Assembly (NCBI RefSeq): GCF_000196235.1
Contig: NC_008537.1
Coordinates: 62,001-126,000 of the forward strand
Direction: 5' to 3'
From: Arthrobacter sp. FB24
GTDB lineage: Bacteria > Actinomycetota > Actinomycetes > Actinomycetales > Micrococcaceae
DNA: 64,000 nucleotides
Part shown: one piece after another, positions 41,813 to 49,078 of the stretch
Layout of the letters: every line of letters begins with the position of its first letter
How positions within the stretch are numbered: position 1 is the stretch's first letter
The notes under the pieces: generated by a model
Databases searched by the model: none
What the model was told of the DNA's origin: nothing
Seen by the model: the letters and a program-made list of their open reading frames with translations, nothing else
Program-made: the position numbers and the translations under genes

Positions 41813-43177
41813 ATGAGGGAAACACCGTTCCGGTTGTTGCTCGATGCCCGCGCCTGCCGGAAAAAGGGCAGCGCTGCGATCCTGCAGCGCCAACGCGAGC
41901 GGCTGGTGGAGATGGTGACATACGCACGGACGTGCTCCCCGTACTACCGCCAGCTCTATCAGGGCCTGCCGGCACGGATCACGGACCCGCGTCTGCTGCC
42001 CGTGACGACAAAGGCCGCACTGATGGCACATTTCGATGACTGGGTCACAGACCCTGCGGTGACCCTGGAGGGAACGCAGTCGTTCGTCGCGGACCCGTCG
42101 CTGCTCGGTGAGAAGTTCCTCAACCGCTACACGGCCGCTACGACATCCGGGACGACCGGCACCCGCGGACTGTTCCTGCTCGACACCCGAACCCTGGCCG
42201 TATCCAAGGCCCTGACGTTCCGCATGCTCAGTTCCTGGCTCACCCCGGCAGACCTCATGGGGATCATCCGCGGGCGCGGGCGGATAGCCATGGTCGTCGC
42301 CACCGGCGGCCACTTCGCCTCAGCAGCAGCCGCAGCCGCGCTACGAAAGGGACCAGCCCGGCACAGCGTGCGCGTGTTCCCGGTCCAGACGCCGATACCG
42401 GACCTCGTCGCTCAGCTGAACAGCTTCCGCCCGGCCCTCCTCGCCCCCTACGCCTCCACTGGCCGGTTGCTGGCATCCGAGCAGGAAGCAGGACGTCTGA
42501 CCATCCAGCCCGTTGCTGTTATTCTCTCGGCCGAGGGACTGCCTGCGGGAGAGTACGCCAGGATCAGCGGAGCGTTTGGGGCGAAGGTCCGGCAGGGCTA
42601 CGCAGCGACTGAATGCCCCTTCCTGAGCTACAGCTGCCAGGAAGGCTGGCTGCACGTCAACAGCGACTGGGCCATCCTGGAACCGGTGGATGCAAACCAT
42701 GAACCCGTCCCGCCCGGGCAGCCCTCGCACACCGTGCTGCTGAGCAACCTGGCCAACCGCATCCAACCCATCCTGCGCTACGACCTCGGCGACAGCGTCA
42801 CCGCAAGGACTGACCCCTGCCGGTGCGGGGACCCGACGCCGGCCATCCACGTGCAGGGACGGAACGCCGAGCTGCTGACCCTCCAAGGCAACCGGCTCGC
42901 CGTCGCAGTGACACCCCTTACGCTGAGTACCGCCCTCGACAGGGTGCAGGGCCTGAGTAAGGGCCAGATCATCCAGACAGGACCCCAGAGCCTCAGCCTC
43001 CGGCTGCAGCCCGCCGCCGGTGCGGATCCTGAGAACGTATGGGAATCCGCCCGGTCCGAAATCACCCGCGCGTTGACCAGTCATGGGCTGGGCAACGTCA
43101 CCATCACCAGGGACGCCGGGCCACCGCTACTCACTCCAGGCGGCAAGCACCGCACAGTCGTCCCGCTGCCCCCGTAA
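41813..43177 (+). CDS. PaaK-like AMP-forming adenylating enzyme
   Basis: 454 residues. It fits the phenylacetate-CoA ligase/coenzyme F390 synthetase-like group: an N-terminal YARTCSPYYRQLY segment, phosphate loop TTSGTTGTRG (near residue 110), GYAATECPFLSYSC as the A5-type motif, YDLGD as A8, and PCRCGDPTP as a CxC element. Such enzymes adenylate a carboxylic acid and usually form a CoA thioester. No CoA-dependent pathway genes lie nearby, so the substrate is unknown. AGGAGG precedes the ATG. It is the last intact gene before the right Tn3 end. Confidence 0.75.
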   Translation: MRETPFRLLLDARACRKKGSAAILQRQRERLVEMVTYARTCSPYYRQLYQGLPARITDPRLLPVTTKAALMAHFDDWVTDPAVTLEGTQSFVADPSLLGEKFLNRYTAATTSGTTGTRGLFLLDTRTLAVSKALTFRMLSSWLTPADLMGIIRGRGRIAMVVATGGHFASAAAAAALRKGPARHSVRVFPVQTPIPDLVAQLNSFRPALLAPYASTGRLLASEQEAGRLTIQPVAVILSAEGLPAGEYARISGAFGAKVRQGYAATECPFLSYSCQEGWLHVNSDWAILEPVDANHEPVPPGQPSHTVLLSNLANRIQPILRYDLGDSVTARTDPCRCGDPTPAIHVQGRNAELLTLQGNRLAVAVTPLTLSTALDRVQGLSKGQIIQTGPQSLSLRLQPAAGADPENVWESARSEITRALTSHGLGNVTITRDAGPPLLTPGGKHRTVVPLPP

Positions 43178-43185
43178 GAGCCATC

Positions 43186-43292
43186 CCATCTTGTCGGCGA
43201 ATACATTGGTGATGCCGACGGCCACTAGAGCATCCAGTCGCCGGGCCCAGGTCCGGCTTGGCCGTTGAGACCCGCGCATATCCAATATCCAT
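43186..43292 (-). pseudogene. resolvase N-terminal fragment
   Basis: Starts ATG, then DIGYARVSTAKPDLG, the catalytic Ser region of a serine recombinase. It then continues one frame over as RRLDALVAVGITNVFADK before being lost. So it is a truncated and frameshifted resolvase start. Confidence 0.7.
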
Positions 43293-43318
43293 CCCCGCAC
43301 CGTACCGGAATTTGCCCC

Positions 43319-43474
43319 GTGACGCTCGGAAATGAGTTCGCGTTCAAACTCGGCCAGGAGCCCGAAGACAAGCTTCCCGGAGGCCCTAGTGGTATCGGAT
43401 GGCGGCGCCCTTCCGATGAGGACCTTCAGACCGATCCCACGCCCGGTCAGGTCATGGACGATGTTGACCAGGTT
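43319..43474 (-). pseudogene. resolvase central fragment
   Basis: One open minus-strand stretch encodes NLVNIVHDLTGRGIGLKVL and then ASGKLVFGLLAEFERELISE, the mid part of a Tn3-type resolvase catalytic domain. It lies before, not after, the N-terminal fragment at 43186, so the two come from different copies or a rearrangement. Confidence 0.7.
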
Positions 43475-43495
43475 GGGCTACACCGCGGCACACCG

Positions 43496-43594
43496 ATGGG
43501 CTGGGAACAGCTCACCGGCGACTACACGTGGCCCCGCCCCAACCAGATCAAACCCGGCAAATACGGGCCACTACCCCGCCCGGCCATACCCTAG
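43496..43594 (+). pseudogene. Tn3 tnpA 3'-terminal fragment
   Basis: Encodes [20 protein letters not shown] to the stop. This closely matches the last residues of the tnpA at 16949 ([17 protein letters not shown]) with several substitutions and a short deletion. It is in the opposite orientation to that gene, next to the right inverted repeat. Confidence 0.85.
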
Positions 43595-43627
43595 CGTCGG
43601 ATATTTCACTTTTTCACACGTCACCCC
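43590..43627 (-). repeat. Tn3-family terminal inverted repeat, right
   Basis: Read inward on the minus strand it begins GGGGTGACGTGTG and continues AAAAAGTGAAATATCCGACG, differing from the left end at only a few positions. No target duplication adjoins it. Confidence 0.85.
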
Positions 43628-43856
43628 TCATTGACGATGTCAGTTTTTGAATTCCAGCGCCCTAGTTAAACGGCTTTAGGATCCCGCCTAGTCAGGTCGT
43701 GAGCAGATCACGTCCGTCGCGGGCGGAACCTATTCAACTCGCGAATTGTTGGCGTCTCGTCGAAATTCTGAGTTGACAGCGCGACGGCTTTGCCGTGGGC
43801 TGAAAGTCACGAACCTTCGGATATTTTGTCGCTCCGTCGTGCCACAATCTCGGAGG

Positions 43857-43871
43857 ACGTGAAGTTCACGT
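43857..43871. promoter_or_regulatory. palindrome upstream of the repeat-peptide gene
   Basis: ACGTGAA-G-TTCACGT is a perfect 15-bp palindrome, 20 bases before the GTG of the peptide gene and just ahead of its AAGGAGG ribosome site. It could be an operator. A TTGACA at about 43773 is a possible -35 upstream, without a clear -10. Confidence 0.45.
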
Positions 43872-43891
43872 TCTCTACATAAGGAGGCACC

Positions 43892-44038
43892 GTGGCAGGC
43901 AAGCCAGAAAATCCGGAACACCCCCAGCACCCGGAACACCCCGAACACCCCCAGCACCCGGAACACCCCGAACACCCGGATACCCCGCAAGGTCCTCCTA
44001 ACCCGCCGGTTCCCCCGGGTCCCCGCCCGGTCGGGTGA
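43892..44038 (+). CDS. 48-residue Pro/Glu/His repeat peptide ending in Gly
   Basis: A GTG start with a perfect AAGGAGG five bases upstream opens a 48-codon frame. Residues 8-28 are seven P-[E/Q]-H triplets. The C-terminal part is Pro/Gly-rich and ends GPRPVG with a terminal Gly. It has no hydrophobic core and cannot be a normal ubiquitin fold. It lies four bases before a gene with E2 and E1 domains, which suggests it is the conjugated modifier or substrate: a C-terminal Gly is what E1 enzymes adenylate. The His/Glu triplets could also bind metal. Short and low in complexity, so gene callers are likely to miss it. Confidence 0.7.
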   Translation: MAGKPENPEHPQHPEHPEHPQHPEHPEHPDTPQGPPNPPVPPGPRPVG

Positions 44039-44042
44039 GCTA

Positions 44043-45821
44043 ATGCCTTTCCTGCCCTGGTGGGAACGCTATGCCGGGCTCCTGCAGTCAGAAATTTCTT
44101 GGCTGCAGGACCTCGGCATTGCCTGCCGAATCGACGAAACCAAGCGTGACGATCACCAGACCTTGACCATGGAGTTGTCCGTACCGGAAACAGTGACCGG
44201 AACAGCCCCTCTGGAGCTGACGGCTGTCTTCCCGGATTTCTATCCGCTCGTTCCGCCGAAAGTCTTCGCCGTGGACCTAGGGATGCCTCATCACTGGAAC
44301 CCGTTCAGCAACGAAGTGTGCCTGTTGGGAACCCCATCGGAAGAATGGGGAACGAATGGGTCACTGGCTCAGCTGCTGAAGGACCAGTTACCTGCAGCGC
44401 TTAAGGCAGGCATGTCCGGCGACGAGCATGCCGACTGGAATGAGAAGCCTCAAGCCGAACCGTTCGGGGCCTACTACAACAGCTACGCAAACTCGGCGAT
44501 GGTCTTTGTCGACGGTTCGTGGACCCTACCTCGGGAAGCTGTTCAAGGGCCGATTGAAGTTCGGCTTGACGGCCCATTTCCTGGGCCTGAGCTGACGCAG
44601 CGGATGCTGGGCGGGGTCCTACGAGTAGGGTCTGATACCGGCCAGGCGCACGCGACGTTGGAAAACCAGATTCAGGAACTTCTGGGCGGCCAGTTGATAC
44701 ATGGCCGTTGGTCCAGGCTGTCGACGCCTGTTGCCGTTGACGATGCCCGAGCCATCTGGGAGGCTGCCGAAAAAGCCGACAGTAGCAGCACGCCCGACCA
44801 GCCCTACGGCCGGCGCAAGATCCAAATACGGGGAGTGGTTTTCCCGGAAGAGTCCGGACCAAGACAAGTCTCCGAGGGGTGGCTATTCGTGCTGAGGGTC
44901 CGCGGCGAGCAACGACAGAACTATAGTAAGAAGCCTCGTTCCGGCCGTTCCCGACCCTTGATGGTTTCTGGGGGCGCAGATGAGTACCACCTGCTCCGCG
45001 CAGGCCGTGTTGGCCGTTCCGACATCAGAGCACGTGTTCCAGACCTTGGCCCGTTGGCAACGAAGAAAGTCGCGCTTGTCGGTGCAGGTGCCATTGGAAG
45101 CGCTGTTGCAGTGCATCTGGGCCGGGCTGGTGTAGGACACCTGAGCCTCATTGATGCTGACGTTCTCGAACCCGGGAACTTGGTCAGGCACACAGCCACC
45201 CTCGAAGGCGTAGGTTTTCTCAAGGCTGTCGCCGTGGCCAGACTGGTCCGGATGGCAGCGCCGTACACCGAGGTCATGTACAACCCTGCCTATGTCGGAG
45301 GTTCACGCCCGCATGGAGAGCCGGACCCGCTACGCCAAATCAGCCAGGATCTGGAATCTTATGACCTGTTGATTGATGCCAGTGCTGATCGTGGTACACA
45401 ACGAATCTTGGCCTTGGTCGCTCGTGAGGTTGACGTGCCCTACCTATCGCTCGAGGCCACGAACGGTGCCTGGGGAGGCTTGGTGGCTTACATCGGGCGG
45501 GACTCTCCATGGTGCCAGTCGTGCCTGGAGTGGTTCCGCTACGATCAGACCATCCCGGACCCGGCACATTCCCCTTCCCCCTACACGCAACCGATCGGAT
45601 GTGCGCAACCGACATTCACCGGCGCCGCGTTCGACTTGGAAGAAGTGAGCCTTCAAGCTGCTCGAACTGCCTCGGCCCGACTAACTTCCGACGACCAAGG
45701 CGCAAAATCAGGTTTCGATGTCGCCGTCTTGAAACTCCGAGACGAAGCAGGTGAACGGACCTTGCCAACATGGACCGGATACAACCTTGGCCGGCACCCG
45801 CGATGCGCGGGCCACAGTTGA
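44043..45821 (+). CDS. E2-E1 fusion, ubiquitin-type conjugation protein
   Basis: 592 residues. Residues 1-125 look like an E2 (UBC) domain: the FPDFYPLVPPKVF beta-sheet/PxxxP segment and HHWNPFSNEVCLLG with C93 as candidate catalytic Cys. A linker domain (about 150-300) is unassigned. Residues 335-590 are a ThiF/E1 domain: nucleotide loop VGAGAIGSAVAVHLGRAG, LIDADVLEPGNLVRH with the Asp/Asn/Arg set, CQSC (491, 494) as probable zinc ligands, and GCAQPTFTGAAFD with C520. The order E2-linker-E1 equals that of CBASS Cap2. GC content is lower than in the neighbours, suggesting separate transfer. Confidence 0.85.
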   Translation: MPFLPWWERYAGLLQSEISWLQDLGIACRIDETKRDDHQTLTMELSVPETVTGTAPLELTAVFPDFYPLVPPKVFAVDLGMPHHWNPFSNEVCLLGTPSEEWGTNGSLAQLLKDQLPAALKAGMSGDEHADWNEKPQAEPFGAYYNSYANSAMVFVDGSWTLPREAVQGPIEVRLDGPFPGPELTQRMLGGVLRVGSDTGQAHATLENQIQELLGGQLIHGRWSRLSTPVAVDDARAIWEAAEKADSSSTPDQPYGRRKIQIRGVVFPEESGPRQVSEGWLFVLRVRGEQRQNYSKKPRSGRSRPLMVSGGADEYHLLRAGRVGRSDIRARVPDLGPLATKKVALVGAGAIGSAVAVHLGRAGVGHLSLIDADVLEPGNLVRHTATLEGVGFLKAVAVARLVRMAAPYTEVMYNPAYVGGSRPHGEPDPLRQISQDLESYDLLIDASADRGTQRILALVAREVDVPYLSLEATNGAWGGLVAYIGRDSPWCQSCLEWFRYDQTIPDPAHSPSPYTQPIGCAQPTFTGAAFDLEEVSLQAARTASARLTSDDQGAKSGFDVAVLKLRDEAGERTLPTWTGYNLGRHPRCAGHS

Positions 45822-46309
45822 CCGAATACATCTGGTTTCCAGTGCCGGTGCTATCGGATCTGGTAGAACAAGCCCGGCTGTATGCTCCTGCGGAGACCGG
45901 AGGGATCCTTGTGGGCCACTACACCGTAACTAAGCCCAATGGACAGCGCGATGCGGTCGTAACTGACGTCATAGGACCGGGGCCAGCAGCCACAAGGTCC
46001 CGAATTGCATTTGAACCGGACACGGAGTGGCAAACAGCCGAACTCTCCAGAGTGTATGCCTTACGGGACCGCCGCGTTTCCTATCTGGGAGACTGGCACA
46101 CACACCCGACCGGGCAACCTGTACCGAGTCTTCGAGACCTGAAAACCCTCGAAACGATAGCCGCTCACACTGCGGCGCGGTGCCCCGAACCCTTCATGGC
46201 CATCCTCGGGAAAGAAGGGATGGAGCAGGATTGGAATATCGCTGTGTGCCAGCACGAGGCTTTGGGGCGGATACGGAACATCATCCCAAGGACTATCCGC
46301 GGGTTTTAG
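45770..46309 (+). CDS. JAB/JAMM-family metalloprotease (deconjugase-like)
   Basis: 179 residues. The JAMM zinc set is complete: E42 in AETGGILVG, then H110, H112, S120 and D123 in GDWHTHPTGQPVPSLRD. This is the Mov34/MPN fold that removes ubiquitin-like modifiers (as Cap3 does in CBASS). It overlaps the E2-E1 gene by 52 bases; a start at 45803 would shorten the overlap to 19 and keep the whole domain. It likely trims or cleaves the conjugates made by the E2-E1 protein. Confidence 0.88.
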   Translation: MDRIQPWPAPAMRGPQLTEYIWFPVPVLSDLVEQARLYAPAETGGILVGHYTVTKPNGQRDAVVTDVIGPGPAATRSRIAFEPDTEWQTAELSRVYALRDRRVSYLGDWHTHPTGQPVPSLRDLKTLETIAAHTAARCPEPFMAILGKEGMEQDWNIAVCQHEALGRIRNIIPRTIRGF

Positions 46310-46805
46310 AGGGCCCTGCCGATCCCGGACTTGTGAGAAGGAAGGGCTGCGTCCTCAATGGCTGCTGGAGCGCATGCCCGGACCGAGGAAATATCTAGTT
46401 GCAAGGTCGTCACTGTGTTCGGCCGGACGTAACGATCGGATGTGCTAGTGGTCGACCCAGACCCGGAACAATCATTGGCTGCCAGTGCATAACCCACACT
46501 GAGCTCCCGTTCGTGTTCGACTCCAGCTTTACGAAAGGTCCATTATCGGTGGCCTAGATAAGAACGCCTTCAGCTCCCCCTTGAGCCGCCGTCGCTTTGC
46601 AAGTGGTGGAACACGGCGATCAAGCGTCCGTAGCCCGGCGGGGCCTCACACCCTGCGCGAGTTGATGCCTTAAGGATTCCTCAATTATCGGGCACACTCT
46701 CTTTCTGGTGGCGTTCGTGCTTCGCTCTCGGGTCAGAAGAGGGGTCAAGCAGCTCTGGCGTTCTGGCACTCCAGTCCTCAGAATTCCTAGAAGGAGGGCC
46801 GAATC
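46310..46805. other. intergenic region after the conjugation cassette
   Basis: No gene is seen in these 496 bases. Base composition is lower in GC than the flanks, with many scattered stops in all frames. A partly symmetric stretch GGTCCATTATCGGTGGCC near 46530 has no known match. This may be the junction where the cassette at 43.9 kb was inserted. Confidence 0.4.
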
Positions 46806-47060
46806 ATGATGAATGGCTGGTATGGAAACGGGTGGGGTCTCGGCGGCTGGATCGTCATGGCCGTGCTGATGCTGATTTTCTGGGGCGGGGTGGTCACGGT
46901 GGTGGTGCTCCTTCTGCGCCGGCCTCACCCCGGTCACGGGTTCTCCGAGCGCCCCGCCCATGATGAGGCCGAGCGGATCCTTAGCGAGCGCTTTGCCCGC
47001 GGGGAGATCGACGAGCAGGAACTAACCGCACGGCGGGCGGCCCTCAGGCGTCGGGAGTGA
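46806..47060 (+). CDS. small membrane protein with SHOCT domain
   Basis: 84 residues. One membrane helix (about residues 14-37) after a Trp/Gly start (NGWYGNGWGLGGW), then a SHOCT motif in the last 30 residues (AERILSERFARGEIDEQEL). SHOCT proteins are often found in copper-resistance operons; role unknown. AGGAGG precedes the tandem ATGs. It overlaps the next gene by four bases. Confidence 0.82.
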   Translation: MMNGWYGNGWGLGGWIVMAVLMLIFWGGVVTVVVLLLRRPHPGHGFSERPAHDEAERILSERFARGEIDEQELTARRAALRRRE

Positions 47061-47626
47061 GCGGACTCTCACGGCGGGGCCAGAACCTCGTGGCTGCCGC
47101 CGCCGTCGTCCTCCTGACTGTGCTGTCCCTGCTGGCCGTCGGGCTCCTGGGCAATCCCGCCGGTCCGGGCGGCGGCGGGCGGCTCGTGGCCGGGTGCACC
47201 GTCCCCCGCCTGGCCGGAACCGAGGTCAACGTCACCCTGACCAACATGGGCGGACCGGTCATGCGCCCCCGGAACGGCATGATGGGCGGGGCGATGCGTC
47301 TAACGGCCGACCGCGGCGCGGTCGCGCGCGGCACCGTCTCCTTCCTGGTGACCAACGCCGGGAGCATCAGCCACGAGATGGTGATCCTGCCCTTGCCCGA
47401 AAACCAGGTTCCCGGCACCCGTCCTGTCGGGCCGGATGGCACCATCGACGAAAGCGGCAGCCTCGGGGAGGCCTCCGGGACCTGCACGGAAGGCTCCGGC
47501 GAGGGGATCCTGCCGGGCACCTCGGGCTGGGTGACTCTCACGTTGCCGCCGGGCCGGTACGAGCTGGCCTGCAACCTCCCCGGTCACTATGCGGCCGGTA
47601 TGTACACCCAGCTCACCGTGACCTGA
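47057..47626 (+). CDS. cupredoxin-like blue copper protein
   Basis: 189 residues. One N-terminal helix (about 12-33), then a cupredoxin beta-barrel. Type-1 copper ligands can be placed: His in SISHEMVILP, and Cys, His and Met in YELACNLPGHYAAGMY. A loop rich in Met/Gly (MRPRNGMMGGAM) lies before the first ligand. It probably carries electrons or copper on the outer face of the membrane, perhaps to the multicopper oxidase at 50372. Starts with GTG overlapping the SHOCT stop. Confidence 0.85.
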   Translation: MSGLSRRGQNLVAAAAVVLLTVLSLLAVGLLGNPAGPGGGGRLVAGCTVPRLAGTEVNVTLTNMGGPVMRPRNGMMGGAMRLTADRGAVARGTVSFLVTNAGSISHEMVILPLPENQVPGTRPVGPDGTIDESGSLGEASGTCTEGSGEGILPGTSGWVTLTLPPGRYELACNLPGHYAAGMYTQLTVT

Positions 47627-47703
47627 GGCTCCTCCGGCACGGCGCGCCTCCGGAGGAAAAGGTAGCCTTGTAACAGCTGTTTCCACCAGGAGGGATGATC
47701 GAC

Positions 47704-48186
47704 GTGACCGGACAGGCCGCCAGCATGATGGTTGCCCTGCGCCTCGTGCGCCTGGTTCTGCTGTCTCTGGCCCTGATGGCCGGCATCCTCGGAATGCACA
47801 TCATGTCTCTCGTACCCATGGACAGCCAGGGCGCGCCAACGGCTGCCGGCGACCACGGCGCAGTGCACATCCTGGCGCCCGCGGAGGACCCCGGACAGGT
47901 GGGCCACCCTGGGTCCAGCGCGGCCTCCGACCATGACCACACCGGATCCCAGCAGCACGGCCCTCAGCTCGACGAAACCTGCAGCGGAGACCACGGGTGC
48001 GCCGGTATGCACACCATGGACGCGTCCTGCACCCCTGCCGCGAAGTCGGCATCACTCGAAGCGCCGCTCCCCGGCATCGGATTCAGCGTGGTTAATCCCC
48101 CGACCGGTGAGCCGCTTCAGACGGCGGCCCTGTCCCGCCGCCCGGTAGGTCCCTCCCCCGGGGATCTCTGCATCAGCCGGACGTAG
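47704..48186 (+). CDS. DUF6153-like small membrane/secreted protein (copy 2)
   Basis: 160 residues from a GTG with AGGAGGG at proper spacing; the ATG at 47695 is too close to that site. N-terminal helix ending GILGMHIM, a His/Asp/Ser-rich centre (SDHDHTG), several Cys, and the C-terminal PGDLCISRT that matches copy 1 at 21139. Likely a metal-binding protein outside the membrane; activity unknown. Confidence 0.72.
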   Translation: MTGQAASMMVALRLVRLVLLSLALMAGILGMHIMSLVPMDSQGAPTAAGDHGAVHILAPAEDPGQVGHPGSSAASDHDHTGSQQHGPQLDETCSGDHGCAGMHTMDASCTPAAKSASLEAPLPGIGFSVVNPPTGEPLQTAALSRRPVGPSPGDLCISRT

Positions 48187-48314
48187 AGAAGAGGCCGCGC
48201 CGTGATACCTCCGGCGCACGCTCCGCTGCCCTTCCGCCTGTGGATGGGCAGCGCGCCATTGACGGCTGCCTCTTTCCCGGGCCTCTCTGCGCCCGGGACA
48301 TTCCGAAGGACCCC

Positions 48315-48944
48315 ATGAAAACCCAGAAGTACCTTGCCCTGTCTGCCACCGCCGTCGCCGCGGCCATTGCCCTCGGCGGCTGCGCATCCGTCTCCAACGG
48401 GACCTCCGCCCCGGTGAATTCCATGAACGGCATGGACCACGGGAGCGCGTCCGGCAGTGCACCCGCCAGTAGCACCCCTCCCGCCGCCGCGGACCACAAC
48501 GCCGCGGACACAATGTTCACCCAGGGCATGATCCCGCACCACCAGCAGGCTGTGGAGATGAGCGACCTGATGCTGGGCAAGAAAGACGTCCCCGCGCCGG
48601 TGAAGGACCTCGCCACCAGGATCAAGGCAACCCAGGGCCCGGAGATCGCCACCATGACCGGCTGGCTCAAGACTTGGAACGAATCCGCGACCATGGCCCC
48701 CGGCCACACCATGGAGGGCATGATGGGCGACGACGACCTCACCCGCCTGAAGGCCGCCCAGGGCACGGAGGCGGCGAAGCTGTTCCTGACCCAGATGATC
48801 GCCCACCACCAGGGTGCTGTCACGATGGCCAAGACCGAGATTGCTGATGGTAAGAACGCCGACGCGGTGGCGCTGGCCAAGAGCATCGTCACGGCCCAGG
48901 AATCCGAGATCAAGGACATGCAGGCCCTGCTGCCGACCCTCTAG
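48315..48944 (+). CDS. DUF305 lipoprotein (copy outside Tn3 segment)
   Basis: 209 residues with lipobox IALGGC, a Met/Ser/Gly linker (MNGMDHGS) and the DUF305 motifs FTQGMIPHHQQAVEMSD and FLTQMIAHHQGAVTMA. Closely related to the copy at 21767 over the whole domain. Ribosome site GAAGGA. A 14-bp stem hairpin follows, as it does after the other copy. Confidence 0.87.
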   Translation: MKTQKYLALSATAVAAAIALGGCASVSNGTSAPVNSMNGMDHGSASGSAPASSTPPAAADHNAADTMFTQGMIPHHQQAVEMSDLMLGKKDVPAPVKDLATRIKATQGPEIATMTGWLKTWNESATMAPGHTMEGMMGDDDLTRLKAAQGTEAAKLFLTQMIAHHQGAVTMAKTEIADGKNADAVALAKSIVTAQESEIKDMQALLPTL

Positions 48945-48959
48945 GCGGCCCATCCCGGC

Positions 48960-49002
48960 CGGGCGTGCCGCCGGTCCCGCACCGGAATCGGCGGCACGCC
49001 CG
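48960..49002 (+). terminator. hairpin after the DUF305 lipoprotein gene (copy 2)
   Basis: CGGGCGTGCCGCCG (48960-48973) and its perfect complement (48989-49002) flank a 15-base loop, 15 bases after the stop. Confidence 0.8.
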
Positions 49003-49078
49003 AGCTGGCCCCACGTCCGCGCCCACCGGGTGCGTCTTCCCGCAATTTCTCATTACATCCCGCTTTCAGGAGCCTCGA

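Larger units (their letters stand above)
16916..43627. mobile_element. Tn3-family bounded metal-resistance segment, 26.7 kb
   Basis: Two inverted 38-bp repeats face outward at 16916-16953 and 43590-43627, identical at about 33-35 positions and both beginning GGGGTG. The left end carries complete tnpA and tnpR. The right end carries a tnpA 3' fragment in the opposite orientation plus resolvase fragments, so it derives from a second, truncated Tn3 relative. No matching 5-bp target duplication is seen (TTTCA left, TCATT right). The segment could move as a unit, or be the result of two insertions. Cargo: mercury, cadmium, copper and arsenic-type genes plus envelope maturation genes. Confidence 0.65.

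Noticed and set aside
16911..43632. Perfect target-site duplication around the Tn3 segment
   Set aside because: TTTCA on the left and TCATT on the right do not match.
43905..43985. Short direct repeats as a CRISPR array
   Set aside because: The 9-base periodicity comes from Pro-Glu-His codons in an open frame with a ribosome site; there are no spacers.
43892..46309. Type II CBASS operon
   Set aside because: The E2-E1 fusion and JAB protease fit Cap2 and Cap3, but no CD-NTase and no effector nuclease or membrane effector are encoded beside them; the adjoining genes are copper genes and Tn3 relics.
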